Shown here: positions 34,481 through 48,100 of the stretch, piece after piece | Numbering within the stretch: the stretch's first letter is position 1 | How the letters are laid out: every line of letters begins with the position of its first letter | Assembly: GCA_949710005.1 (NCBI GenBank) | Contig: OX453287.1 | Span: 16,697,560-16,761,559 of the forward strand | Origin: Ricordea florida | Lineage: Eukaryota > Cnidaria > Anthozoa > Corallimorpharia > Ricordeidae | Direction: 5' to 3' | DNA: 64,000 bases | Made by a program: the position numbers and the translations under genes | The notes under the pieces: generated by a model | Database searches by the model: none | Told to the model about the DNA's origin: nothing | The model's input: the letters and a program-made list of their open reading frames with translations, nothing else

Positions 34481-37400
34481 AGGCTCCATATATACTTGTT
34501 AACGGAAAGGTCAGAACGATGAATAGAGTCTCAAATTCATCAGTCAATCATGGTTTCAAACAAAGAGGTCGGCACGGCTCCAAGCTCGTCACCCTTTGTG
34601 AACAATACCATACGCTGATCATATTTGTCGGTTTTTTCTCCTTTTGCTGCTTGTCCTTTTAGTTTCGTGACTTCGCAAAGGCGGAGACGTAGCTTTGCAC
34701 TGCCCGCGAAATCTAACAGATGGCACGTTGCTGCTATCTCTGCCGGTTGCACAGCATCACACGCTATTCGTTGCAGTCCTTTTCGTAGACCTACTTATCG
34801 TATACGCCACGACCATGTAAAAATTGTCGAAAATTGTCATCAAAAGCAGTATTTGATGCGGCCACGTGATTTATATACTTGTCTTACATTTTTATAAATA
34901 TCGTTTATTGTTTGTTTTCAATTCAAGTAAAATCACACAGCCTATAAATCAATCTGACCATGAACCAACAATATTACCAGCGAAATTGAGTGTCTAAGTT
35001 GTGCCCATTTATCGTGACGATTAGATAGATTACGGTGTTTCTTTATTATTTTCCCTGTAATTTCAGCTAAAAAATCATAGCTTTTTCGTTTACAAGCTGT
35101 CCGTTCGTTTTAGAATTACTACTCGTGAGGACCGTCGTGTTGTAAAATGTTTTTTTTTTTCTTTATTATCAACTCCTTGTGATCACCTTCTTCTTGTTTG
35201 ACACTTCAAAACTATCAAACACCCAAGTTACCGTTTGTCATCTTTCATAAACACCTCCATGCCATGCATTAGTGGTACAATTTTCCTAATTTTCTAGTTA
35301 ACAAATCTAGTTCTCGTTCAGAGACTATTAAATTGCGTATTTACGTGGATCCACGAAAATTGAAAGCCAATTAACTGAGGCTGGAGGGAGCGTTAACTGG
35401 TAGTCAATCTAAAAAAGCTTCAGTAGATCTAACAATGAAAAATATGAATTTCTGAGGCAAAAGAATGCATTGAATCACGCTCTCTTAGTACTTGTACAGA
35501 ATCCTTTTTTTCATCGGACTATCGAACAAGGTTGTACTTTGAGTTAAAACCCTGTTTTTCCTTAAGCCGTGCACGCGAATTCTCAGTTGGTGTGGTCATG
35601 ATCACATTTAACGCGCACGCTCTTTGCCATCTATATACGAAAGGCAGGGGATTACAAACAAATTGATTATGATCATTTTTTGTCCGGGCTACGCTGGTCT
35701 TCACTGCCTCTTCAACACCTTCCAAAACCGTAAAGAATTGACTTCAAAACAACGGCGTAAGTATTGCATGCTAGAAGACACTCTTGTTTTAAATTTTCTC
35801 ATTTTTCAAACACAGTTTGTAACGGAAGATAGTAATATTACTTACATTTATCAGACTCAGAACTGAGAATTCTACCAGAAGGCCGATATTTTTATAAAAT
35901 GATATTCATCTTGGCAAATTATGAAGCAATTAGCAACGGAGCACCAAAAACGCAAACCTTACGTTGATGGGAGACGGTTGCTGTTTGTTACAGCGGAATC
36001 AGTCTGCTTTGCTTGTATGGATCTTTTCCTGAATTTCCAGAAAAAAATCTCTGGTCTCAAGAGCGCAGTATGCAAATTAGGTAGCTTTTTTGGCATGAGA
36101 ATCGGCCATGTGGCTACTTTGTAAAAAGTCGTCAGGTACCGCTTGAACTACTAAGCGATAAGAAGCTAGGGAAAGAAACCATATCTGGTCGACGACACGT
36201 TAGTGAAACTGGCTTTCTGTGCATTCACGGAAATATAAATTGATTGCAAGAAAACGATGGGTTTCCAAAGAACCAAAACAGATGCTCTCTGGTAGACTTA
36301 GCCTCAAAGAGCGAAGCTGACGCATGGGGTATCGACCAAGTGAATAACAGCCATGAAATATTCATCATATTCGGACGAAATTGAAAATAAATCCATGTCG
36401 CTTACGGCGGAACTAGTGTTATCCGTGGAAAGGGAGCTTCTCTCTGGAATAGTTTGTATAGTCAATAGAAAAGTTTTTGAATACGTTTATTTGCGCTGAA
36501 ATGCTTTGAAAACAGTCAAAGGGTGTTCTTTTGAATAACAAAAATCAGTGACCTTTCTTAGAGGCTCCGACTGTTGACAAAGTTTGGAGGAATAGAAATT
36601 GCATATTTTGCATACATGTGAAGCAACACTGAGCATATTGTGGACGAGAATTTGCAACCGTTCGGACGATACGGTAGCCTTTGGAACATGTGGCCTTGTA
36701 TGGTATGCCTGAATACTACATACAAGCTGACGCGTAGGGTTTCCGACTTCACGTTTCATTTTGTAGTACGATCTTCAAAAACGATTTCCACCGAAATCGT
36801 AGCAGCCACCGCTTTTATCTTGCACCACATTTTATTTTGAGCGAATAGTTTTCTTAATAGTGATGATGGTAGATCATAATCTTGGGAATCGTTTCCACCC
36901 CGATAAGATCATTCCATTCAGAGTATTGTCTTGGTCATAACTGTCCCTTCAAAACCCTGTAGCGAGAACTCCATTTGTCCGCGAGCACAATTCTTTTAGC
37001 TTTACAATTGAAACGGAAGAAATGAAACAGGATTTTGAAGCCTTTAGCCGTTAACGAGCTTCTCTTGGGTCATTCATAAAACGAGGAATAAGAATCTTCT
37101 TTTAAAACGAAAACACAACTCAAGTTGAACCACGTGCACTGACCCCAATCATAAAAACATTTTTTTCGCGGGTCGTCCACGCACAGTAAGCTAGACTTAG
37201 ACTGAGTAAAACCTGCGTAGGAGGTTGTTCTCTAAAAGCTACGCCCATTAAAACAGTGCCTCAAAGGATACTCCGCCACGCAACTCATTGCTTTTGAAGC
37301 AAGGCTTGTTTAGTTCTTATCGACGCAGCAATTCTAGGCAGGTGGTATAACTTAAGTATGCTAAAAGCCGAACTTTCGCATCGTGGATGCACAGAAGTCT

Positions 37401-39553
37401 CAAGCTTAAGGTTTTGCTCGATTGTGCGTTGAGACAGTTAATTGTAAATAAGACTATTTCTTTGGCAAGATGTTTTATTATGAGCATCTGTCGAGTTTGA
37501 TAACTATCCATAAGGTCGTCCTCATTGAGCTGTATTTCAAAGCGAAACGGCTTGTGGTGTGCCTGATTCTTATAATGCCATGTAGTCAAAGGCTGGTCAG
37601 TGACGGACCCCATTCACTTTCATTTTTCTTTCAGTCCTCGTCATATGTCTCAGCAGAATGTTGGATTACTCTGTGCTCTTTAATATTTAGTTCAGTTGAA
37701 ATAAGCCTAGTCCAGTTCCCTCGCATGGGATGTCAGGATTTTGAATTTGCACTTATGTGATATTTGGCAACAAAAAACTTAACTGTTGTGCCAATGAACT
37801 TTTAAGAAACGGGAAGCATTTTTAAAGATGGTAGTCCATTCCATCTCCGGAATTGATCTATTCGAAAAATTCACCCGACTGGAAACTTCGATAAAATAGA
37901 CATATATATGCTAAATTTACTGTCTTGTTTACCTATCTTCTTAGCTATTCAAGCTTACGCTGCAAGTTGCAAGGCAACACATATGCGGTATACGAATTAA
38001 TTAAGTCCTCTCAAAAGGATTCCGAGCGTACGTTCTGTCCAAAGTGTCACTTTTAAGCTGGGAGGCTTTTGCGATTCATCCTACTATTGTTACACGTATT
38101 TGATGCGAGCGGCGAAGCTTAAATTGCAAACTTTTCAAGCCCAAAATTTTCTATATATTGGTACAGCTTTAATGCCAAGTGACCCGTTTCGTTTTCAGTC
38201 TAAATACTGTCGAATTCTCCAATCACTTTCTTTCAGCGATGCTCAATCGAGATTTATTTAAGTACGAAGGGATTTTTTTCCGGAGTAAATAACAAAAGGT
38301 GTATGCGTCACGCAGCAATCACAAATCGACGTATTGACACGAGCCAACTGAAAAGGGCATCCACATGAAAATGCAGTCTCTATCTGAAACTTTCGAAAGG
38401 CAAATTCTCAGTTGTGTTTCTCAAAGAACTGTCCCGAACCTAACTGAAACAGAGAGCCTAACAAGTTATGGGCTTTGCAGACAATGTGCACCCTATCGCA
38501 TTTCTCGCGAAAAGTTGCAGATCAAAGCGTAAAAATTAGGGACTGAACTAATTTGAATAATCGAATCTAGTGCCTGGATTGTATGTGTAGATCGAACATG
38601 TATAATTCATTACCACTTCAGTAACCTCAATTTGTTTTTTCCATCTCACTTGGACGAGAGGAAATAAGTAAAATAGACTGAAAAATTAACACAGGATTTT
38701 CTACAGTCCTTCAGGGCAATTTCATTGCAAACTGTGTTGGCCTCGAGGAACACGCTACCGTTTGAACAAATATAAAAATACCGGTGATAACACGATGGAT
38801 TTTCTCCGCGATTCATCATAGAGTATACGCTACGAATGTGAGGTTTAACGTGGCCCAGTTTTCTATCTACATGTATACATAATTTTCCTCTATACAACAA
38901 TATCGTCCAAGGAAGCTGATCTTGTCAAAACTGACGTTCTATTTGAATTGGAGGTGATAGTGAATTCATTGCAGTAATTTCTGACAAACTCTTCGTTGTA
39001 TGGACAAAATTTGGTTGGTTCGTGTGATAATGAAATCTTTCTTTTGCCTGTAAATTCATTGATGGCAAAGAGGGGGACGTCACCCGGAAATTTGAGCCAA
39101 TCAAACACGGCTTTCTACCTGTACGCCTCTCTGATTGGCTGTCAAGATTGTTCTTCACAAGATGACATTTATAATCAGATGGACCCAGTTCGGCATGTAG
39201 AGACCACAAAAGCCCTTAAAAGTACTCTGCGTTGTACACATTCGACGAAAAGCTACCACGGTTTGCCCGATTTTCGTCGAACACAGGCGAAATCGTCTAT
39301 CGAATGAAGCATTCAGTGAAGGATTTAGCCAAAGCGTAGGTACTAAAAGGGGCTTTCCCTAAATGAAACGTAATATAATATTTTCTTAGTAGCAGTAAAA
39401 TGCTTCGCTTTGTAAATTTCATTTTGCTCGTGTTCTAAGCTATACAATTTTATTCTAGCCTGAGGGTTTGGGCTTGATGTGGGAATAACTGAATCGAATT
39501 TGCTCGTAGACTCAAGGCAAACAGGAATAACGCAGAGAATTTAATTGTTTTAG

Positions 39554-39648
39554 GCCATCAAGCAACGCTTCGGCGACTCAGTGATTCGCCTGAAAGCTTC
39601 TACTACGACATCTGAGACTAAACCTAACATGACACTGTGAAGCGAAAG
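39554..39648 (+). other. Possible 5' UTR exon of the FAM53 gene
   Basis: It is bounded by an acceptor (ttaattgttttag) and a donor (AAAG/gtaagcc). A following acceptor (gaattgtag, ending 39867) leads to the exon with the start codon. The region has stops in all frames. RNA evidence is needed to confirm it. Confidence 0.4.
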
Positions 39649-39879
39649 GTAAGCCAAACCATCTCTTGAATTACAAGCCGAACATATTAGCGATTGATGT
39701 TGATCATATGCTTTGCCTTCGAAATGCGTGAATTTATTTTCTGATGGCTAAGTTCCGGTGTAATATTCCCTTGTAGGGCAAAGGAAAAGTGCCAGTGAAT
39801 GCTGACTGCTAACCGACCGCGTCACTCATTAAATTTATATTCTGTCATTGACTACAAAGAATTGTAGATCGTGGTTTTC

Positions 39880-39939
39880 ATGTGTCAGGACCGCTATGGT
39901 CACCCTTATCACGGACAAGCTGAAAAACCAATCTCTTGA
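39880..39939 (+). promoter_or_regulatory. Overlapping upstream ORF on FAM53 mRNA
   Basis: An ATG at 39880, 16 bp before the FAM53 start and in another frame, opens a short frame of about 19 codons that overlaps the FAM53 N-terminus. If transcribed it could damp translation by leaky scanning. The main start remains preferred for its conserved protein. Confidence 0.35.
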
Positions 39940-41580
39940 AGATCTACCTGGCAATGAATCCGAGGTATGGAAAAAAGCTGGTCGTTCAGTGTAAACCGTA
40001 CAATACTGTTACTATTATTTTCTAACTAGATCGACTTGACATGAATTTCAATGATGTTTACTCTATTGCCTTGCTTTTAGGTAAGTGCGATCCGACCACG
40101 AGTCACTCCAGTCAGAACGGGACACTTTTCAGGTGAAATACTTTTATTTGTTCCTTTCAATTCCATCGGGTTCGACACCGCGCTGAAAATTGTGCAAATC
40201 AATACTTTTTGGGGCCCAAACGTCACCAAATAAAAGCTCCTTTTTAATAGTGATCGGCTCATTGTTTTTGTTCGCATGAACTGCTTCAGAACACATGGTT
40301 CACAATGCAAAATTTCTTTTCGTTTTCAGACTGCAGTCCAGCCCACAGGCATCGAAGAGAAACGCGACAAATTTTCGGTCACTCTCGGACTCGGAGTTAT
40401 CCGTCGCATCGCCCTCGACGATCGTACTGCAGAAACTATACCAGGATGAACTCATCCACTATGCACAGTTCTACTCAACCACCCGCTAACAAGAAATTGT
40501 GTCCATCTCTGTCAGTGCCCAGTGATGAGAGCGCGTATGGGGATTCAGCTTGGATTCCCCGACCTTCTTCCGTGTGGCAGCCGGTCGAAATTGTCACTGA
40601 GAAGCCGCGATCGGTCTCTTGTCCTGACGAGAAATTTAAACTTGCAGAGTCCCTGTGGGTAAGCAGTCATGATGTTGACTCCATTTCAACGCCTCCAGCT
40701 TCTCCTACCCCAAGGCCAGCGTCGGCGGATGCAGCACTGGAGCAGAAACGACTGCGCGTGAAAACCGATGGTCTAAGTTCTTTACCGCTTGGAAATAAAG
40801 CTGAGAACACCAGAGATATGAACTTTAACTGGAGCGCAAACTTTTTTGGTTTGCACAGGAGTCGTTCTCAGCCTTGCTTTGATCGGAAGAGTGGAGTAAA
40901 ACGGAGAATCGAGGATGACTTTGACGTGCGTCGACCGGCTCTTGACTTGGCCAAAATGGAAGAGGTTATAAAATGCTAGGTTTCTTTTATTTAAAATTCA
41001 AAAGATAGAGAAAATCATTTTATGCCTCTACTTTTTTACGGGATGGATAATCTTTGAGCTGTTTTGAATAATTTATTTTAATGAATATTTTACAAGAGAT
41101 GTTTTCTAACTCGGTGGTATTTTCTTCATAATTTCTAGACCTCCTATTTTCGTTGCCAAGACAGGAAAAAGGGATTGCGGATTCCAAGATATATGGTAAT
41201 TTCGTTCTTTGTTTTTACGCTGGAGTTCAAACGTGTTTTTCTTTATTGAATACGCTTTCCTTTTGTTGTAGAATAAAAGATGTTCAAGAGGATCAGCTAC
41301 CTTCTTCACAGAACCAGAAAACTTTACTCTAAAGCCTATCGCCTCTTCTCCCCTGGACGCTCAGGACTCTAGCATTATGATCACGCCAATATCTTCACCC
41401 ACGAAGCAGTTAGACTGCGAAAATTTCGAGCCGGAGGATAGTGAAAGCAGGGGAAAGGTGTTTGACGCTGAAAATGCTGAAAATGGATTAAACCAAAAAC
41501 CACAAGACGAGGGAGTTTTTCATCTAGATTACGATTCGGACTTGGACTTGAACTCTATCGAAGAAGACGATCTTTTTTAG
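39896..41580 (+). CDS. FAM53-family protein, 354 aa
   Basis: Exons 39896-39964, 40081-40132, 40330-40964 and 41272-41580 splice in phases 0, 1 and 0. The N-terminus MVTLITDKLKNQSLEDL matches the start of vertebrate FAM53A. LCPSLSVPSDE, a Trp-containing segment and SRSQPCFDRKSGVKRR are the conserved blocks of the family, the last a likely nuclear-localisation region. The acidic end DLDLNSIEEDD matches the family's conserved tail. FAM53 proteins are small nuclear proteins; FAM53B (Simplet) promotes nuclear beta-catenin in Wnt signalling. Which vertebrate paralogue is closest cannot be told, so no symbol is given. The donor after KMEE is weak (GAG/gttata); reading through it adds only VIKC before a stop, a possible short isoform of the protein. 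The start is fixed by the conserved N-terminus although an upstream ATG exists at 39880. Confidence 0.88.
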
Positions 41581-41768
41581 AGGCTATTTTTAAAGTTCTC
41601 CAGACGCCTATCTTTGTTGAAAAAGTTTGTAAATGAAGATTTCCTTCATCGATAACATTCGAAAACTGCCGCCTATTTATTACATTATATTTAGAATCCC
41701 GGACGTGCCTTCCAACTTGTGAATATCTACGCGTATGTCTATAAAGAGGCGAGTCTTGTATAGTTTTG

Positions 41769-41774
41769 AATAAA
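41769..41774 (+). terminator. Polyadenylation signal of FAM53
   Basis: AATAAA lies 189 bp after the stop codon, the first on this strand downstream of the gene. Confidence 0.55.
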
Positions 41775-42029
41775 TTAAAGCCATAAACACAGAAGAACTT
41801 TCCAGGTCACACACCCAAAACGTAAAGAAGAGAAGAGAAAAAACTTCTCGCAATGGATTTATGTAACGACTGAGAAAGTATATATTAAAAGATATTAAAC
41901 AGATTGTTGAAAGGAGCTTGGGACTACCTATGGTGCTTTTTTCATTCAAAAAAGACGTGATTCTTTCCCCTCCCCTGGGCAAATAAATATCTCATTGAAT
42001 ATAAACAAAACTTTCTCAGAGCGCGACTT

Positions 42030-42170
42030 TTCGCCGCCAAATGCGCCAATTTGGATTTCGCGGTAAATATTCCTTTTGACCAATCGTACATGACATGGCG
42101 TGACGTCATTAAGCTGGAGCTGTTTCAAAATGGCGGCCATGTTTTGCTGTGATCCCGTTTTTGCAGAACA
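42030..42170 (+). promoter_or_regulatory. DNAAF9 core promoter with CRE, CCAAT and YY1-like sites
   Basis: A full CRE palindrome TGACGTCA is at 42101-42108, a CCAAT motif (gaccaatcg) at about 42078, E2F-like tttcgccgcc and tttcgcgg near 42029-42063 and a YY1-like aaaatggcggcc at 42127. There is no TATA box. This suits a broadly expressed gene; I did not find a clear RFX X-box despite the ciliary role of the product. Confidence 0.55.
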
Positions 42171-42174
42171 ATGA
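42130..42174 (+). promoter_or_regulatory. 14-codon upstream ORF whose stop overlaps the DNAAF9 start
   Basis: The frame MAAMFCCDPVFAEQ opens at 42130 and ends with TGA at 42172-42174, overlapping the main ATG (42171) as ATGA. This layout permits termination-reinitiation. It counts only if transcription starts upstream of 42130. Confidence 0.45.
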
Positions 42175-45100
42175 GTGATTTTGCAAGAAGAATCCTCTTC
42201 CCAAGACCTTCTTCGGCTAAGACGAAAAGGAGGTTTCAACTGTTTTCGCCTGCTGTCAGGTAAGGTGCTTATTAGGTAATTAGAGAGTACCTCGAATCCC
42301 TTTCAAGTTTTAGTCGCTAACAACCACTACAACGTAACCAGAGAGTTTGTGGTCGGAAAAACTTGTTGTTCGTCTATTTTGTCTTTCTATAACTCTATTT
42401 TTTTATTCTTGCATTGACTAAAGTATACCAAACTCGATATTGGTTTACCACGGTCATTAATTTCTGTTTTTATAGTCTCCTTTATGATTTAGCATGCAGT
42501 TGTATAAGTTGAAATTCAGCGAAAGGTTCTTTGACAAAAATATTCCGTTTATGATCTCGCTCATTTAAAAATAAATACATCAAATATGCATTTCAAGCAA
42601 AGTTAAACGGAATTTCTCATCTTCAGCAATTCTACTTTTGAGTTGCATTGTTGTCATTGTAGTTTAGAACTCTAGAGTTGTAAGGTGATCGGTGCACGAT
42701 ATTTTCTAGCTTGATGACTAAAAGTTTGCTTTTCGTAAAGTCGATTAAATGTGAAATTCGAGAAAATTTGGTTTTTAAGACTTAATGCATATGCATATAA
42801 GGATGTTGTTTACTGTTGTTGAAAAGAAAACGATTTTACATACACTCCCGAATCAATTTAAAATTAGCTTAACTGGAAAGTTCGGCAGTTTTTTTAGGTC
42901 GTTTGGTAATTGCCGATGATTCATGGCAAACGAAGTGGTAAATTTGGAATCACTAGCGTTGACGTCCGAAAGGAGTCAGATGGCTTGAAATATATAAAAC
43001 TCACCGATAATTATATTTTCTATAGTTTGGTGGAAGCGGCAAGATCAAGCCGCACCGCCTGGGATTACTAGGTTACTCTAATGTGTTTTTTTCGCCACTT
43101 GTCATATTCAGTTTCATTATTTTTCTTTATCCTGCGAAACCGGCGATCCTCAAATCTCGTTTGTCACCATCGGCTGATTTTTACATCTACTGGTTGGGTT
43201 AAGAACTGTCGTACACTTTTCAGGAGAGATTATCGTAATATCAGCTAGTTTAATCAAATAAAAGGCCTACCTTTTAACTCGAAATTCTTATTTATACAAA
43301 TTGCTCCCCAGGAGGGCAGGAAACTGCATTCAATTCCTTGGAAGATTATGATAATATCTTGTGTAATATAGGAATGGATTTCCATGTTTGCGAGGAAATA
43401 TTCCTAGTGTTCTAGACCTTGAACTTTTTTCGATAAGGATGTGCTTTATTTAAATGTTTTATTGGAATTTTTTTACCAAGACTACGTGATTAATCAGGTA
43501 GACTAACAGGTCAGTATCAATAAAAAAGACAAAAGTTGCCATTTTTTTAACATCTTACTAAGCAACATTACTAATCATCAATGGTAAAACATGATGGTAT
43601 AGGTTTTTGGAATATTCAAGAAAATGACTGAAATATGCTGAAAAATGGAATATTGCAAATTGCTACTAGAAAAAATACACCGTAATACACTAGAATTTTT
43701 TTTATCTGTACCTGAATTTGCTATGCACGTTTTTCAGGCTCTTAAAATGCTACTTTCGTTTGTGGATTTTTGTTGATTCTTTTCAGATTAATTTGAATCA
43801 TGATTAATTTGAGAGGAGTCTTTTAGATTAATCATCTAGCGCTATCTTACCCCTGCTGTACTGCATATTTTTAATATGGGCAATTTCCTTCAGAGTATTT
43901 TGAAGTAAGTACTTGTAGTGTTATGGTATAAAAACCAATGCAACAATAATCACTCTGGGCGCTTACCATATTCAACCAAAACAATTGAGGAATTTTGGTC
44001 GGAAGTCAAATGGAATTGTCCATTTAGGTTTGGTCCAACCAGAATATTTGGAAGCATTTTTGAAGGTGGTTCAAAGTGTCTGGTTGGTCTGGCCCAACTG
44101 ACATAGGGTCCTCTATTTGGTCATTTCTGTTTTGTTTTTGCTTCGTCTTTGTATTTCTTGAAAAGAGCTCAGAATTTATCCCAGGGAAAAATACCAGGTT
44201 CCCAACTTTTTGCATTTTAGATAATTTAAATAATACCCACAAACATTCCAAACTTGGAAGAGTGAGGCAAGTCCTAGCCTGGTGCCCGTTTCTCGAAAGG
44301 TCACGTAACTTAGCGTGTCCGGCAAGCTATTTTATGATAACAATATTTACAACAGAAATTACAATTTGGTTGGTTTTTAAGTTTAATTCAGGCAGTTCCA
44401 ACTTGGGTTACATGTAGGGCTGGTTACTACGTCAAGAACTAAACATGCATTTGATTGTGTCTGACTTAAAAGTATAGCTTTGGGCCCGTTAAGTTAATGG
44501 GACCTTCGATAAAAGAGTCCCAGCACACTTAGTTGGAATTCCCTTGTTGAAACTTGACTCACTTTCCCAAATTTGGGACTTTGTGGGTTTTCAATAAATG
44601 CTGGTTCCCTAAAAAATCCCATAATGGGAATCTGGTATTTTTTCCTGTGCATGCATTGTAATGTGCAGGAATTTAAAGTGGGTTTGTACACCTCAAAGTA
44701 CTGAAATGTTAAACAAATGGTAACAAAACAACTCAAGGATCTAGTTAATGTCATATGTGTACTAAAGACTGAAAATTCCATCTGTTTTTGTTTGGTTTAC
44801 TGAACCTTCCCAAGTGTTCTAAGGACAGTGACTTCTCAGATGTGAGAAGGCTGATGCAAGGCTTTTGTTTCTTTGTTATGCTTTAATACTTAAATACACA
44901 AAATTAGATGCTATAATTGTACACTAAAGCCTGAGCTAGATTAGTGTCAAGTATCTATTTATTTGCAAGTGGTATGATTTCTACCATGCCATTGTCTTCT
45001 TTGTAGCTTCTATGTAGGCCTTTTGTGAAGAGATACAATATTATATTATGTTGGATACTATTGGACTGCCTTAACTACAGCACTTGGTATCTGTTGTAAA

Positions 45101-48100
45101 CAGAGTTAGTGCAGTTTGGGCACAGTCGTTTGTTGTTTCTGTGGAATTGAACTGGGCTGTTCATAATACGATGTCTTGTTTACAAGGCTTTTTTTGCATG
45201 CATATTCTCTCTTAAATGTCTTACATGTACAAAACACATTCACAAATATTTCTCACTTATATCAAACATGAGATCTTGTATGGTAGGTAATGATATTCTA
45301 AATTCTCAAGACTTGAATACTTAAATATGTACTGATATTACCAGGAGATTTAGATTGATAGGCTTTGAAGTACACTATCTCAAGATATGGCAGCACACTA
45401 TGTGGCAAAATGTACTGTACATCCTCAAAGGAACATGGATAGATGAAAAGTCGTTGTACTATGTACATGGAACATACATGAAGGAAGTCTTTTTACCGTA
45501 TTTCTGAAGATATTATTTATTATTTAGTAATTCTTCTCCATTTCCTGTTCCATTAAAGCTTCCTGTTCACTTATTACAGTAGTTTGACCAGGTTTCTTTC
45601 TCACTTCCTCTCTAAATGGCCTCCAGTCATCTTTGAAAAGGTTCTCTCACCTTTTGCTTAAAAGGCTAAAATTAGTTCGTTTGGCTCTCTTCATACATGC
45701 AAGTATTATTCAGTAAATGTGTATTTTTAGCTTGTATATCAGTACCAAAAAAAACTGCAGATACCCACTCCCTCAAACATCTAGGGCCTGGGGGGGGGGG
45801 ACTCCCATATGGAATGGACGGGGATGCTCGTCGTCTCGCTTAGGGGTGTAAATTTCGGATTTTGGTCTCGCTTAGGGTGTTCTGGGCAAAATGTCATTAT
45901 TTTTAGCCGTCAAGGTCTCGTTAAGGGTTGCACGCGAAGAAATAACAAAACAGAAAGAATTTTGATTCTTCATATTTACTAAATTCATATAAACAAAGTT
46001 TTCCATACCATTAATATCGTAAGTCCACTGTAACAAAATGATTTTGTCTTGGTCTCTTTTAGGGGTCTGCATAGGCATGGGCCGCGCCCAAATTGGTCTC
46101 TTTTAGGGGTTAAATTCAAAATTTCCGACGAGCATCCCCATCCACTCCATATGGGAGTCCCCCCCCCCCCCCCCGGGATCTAGGGTCTATCTTTTATGTT
46201 CTCAATTTGCAAATCAATTGTGGAGTGTCACTCAGTACCAAAAGAAACTACAGATCAGTACACTTTCTCTCAAAAATTTAAGGGCTACCATTGATAATTA
46301 GTTCCAATTTGCAAATCAATTCTGTAGCAAACAAAGGCGTAGATGAATTTTGCTGCCCACAAAAATTTTACTGAGGGATGAGGCAAAACAAGGCAAAGTA
46401 GCCAAGATGTTCTGTGAGCAAAATTACTAGACCAATTTAAAGTGAATGTGAAGGTCCTTGAAATGTTAAGGACATAAGAGTCTTGCCTATTAGGCTAACT
46501 CTTGACAGGGTGTTAACCGACACACTGTGTAAAATGTCTGACAAGAATTTTTTAGTTCAACATTGACATGCTTTTTCAGGATCACTAGATGGATTAATGG
46601 GAATTACATTGGCTAAGCTGGCTTTAAAGTTGTTTGAATTAGTGAAAGTTTATGTAGCAGATAGAAAAGCTTGGATAATCACACTATTACACAGGCTTTA
46701 AACTGTCACAATTCTGCTGTCATTTTTGTGGATTGTTTTTATGGGTGTAAAAGGGTTATGGATTGAATTTAAGGTCAAGTAGGTTGGATTTTGTATGATT
46801 TTTTTAAGTCCTTATGGGACTCAGCTGCAACTTGGTCTGCAATAACACAAGAAAGAGTGAGGCCAATATGCAGCCATGCTAACCAAACAATCTTAAGAAC
46901 TTTGAGGAAGATGGTGTCATTTTGCCTTCCTTTGTAAAGCCAATCAACATCTAAGTTTTGATTTCCATAAGAAAAACAATATGGGTTTATTTATCTAGTC
47001 AATTAGGTAAGTTGCACTAGTGGAAGACGAAAGAGAAGCAGACATTTTGGGCGTTAGTCCTTTGTTAAAGCAAAACGTTAGCTTCTCTTTCATCTTAATG
47101 TGGTGCAGTGTAACATACCAACTCTTTTGATAGAGCCATATCTTTTTTGTGTATTCAATTTCACACTGATGCTCCCCCATATTACGTTTATTTTGATATG
47201 GATTGTCTGTTTGGAGTGCCTTACATATGATTACCTACTCTTGTTGCAAGTTTTGTTTGCTACTCTGAATTTCTTTCTTTTTAGGCAATGGAAGTTCTTT
47301 TGAAAATGCTCTGAGGTTGTTTAATTTTGGTTCAGCTGTCGCTTAGTGTTTAGTCTAGAGTCTGATTATTTTTAGCCACAAATTAATGAACCATTAACCT
47401 TGGAATTTTCCAAAGAAGTTTTTAATTTCAAAGATCAGTCAGTTTACTTTAGAGTGACCTTTTAGATTAGAGAGTTCAGACACAAATCCAGCTGGTTAAA
47501 TGTAGTCTGTATAACATATACTTTATGTAAAACTCTAGAACTCAACACTGTGATCAAACCCAGGAAATATTTTTGTTATAGAATCCTAGTAATCAGAGAT
47601 AGCAAGTTTAACAGACAAGCCAGTTAGATACAGGCCATTTCCTAAATGTACAGTATGACAAAAAATTGTGTTCCTTTAGTCATACAGTACATGTTTGTAC
47701 AGTTTGCTACAACATAATATTATTTTTCTGGTAATGGTGTTAAGACATACAGAAAGTATGCATCAGCTTTGGTCTGTTGTAGTGTGGGTACTTTAGGATG
47801 CCATGCTATGTACTCATGGCACTTGGCATTCAAAAAGGGTATAATTTTTTGATGACTGCCAATACAAGAAGAAGTTGCGATCCCAGTGCAGCATTTGCAA
47901 TGGTTTTACAGAATGATTTGTCTTTCAGTGTAAATATTTTGATCAGTATATATCTACCTTTCAAAACATACTGCCAGTTGTGGACATTGTCTGGATTTTA
48001 TGAAGATTAGTTCACATTTACATCGCATGACGTAGTTTCAATTTATTGGAACTGTTATATGATGTTGGTTTATTTTAAACTTGTCTATCCATGTGCCTTC

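Larger units (their letters stand above)
28853..39553. other. 10.7-kb gene-poor interval
   Basis: No exon chain with consistent phase or recognisable protein was found on either strand. It holds a tRNA-derived SINE-like copy (30034), a MITE (30667), an (ATT)n microsatellite (32406) and decayed 106-bp satellite (34170). The short ORFs scattered through it have no family resemblance. Regulatory sequence for FAM53 may lie in its right part. Confidence 0.5.

Noticed and set aside
43030-43073. Possible DNAAF9 exon between a tatag acceptor and a gttact donor
   Set aside because: In the required phase it ends in a stop, and exon 1 joins exon 54554-54639 directly with a protein-like result.
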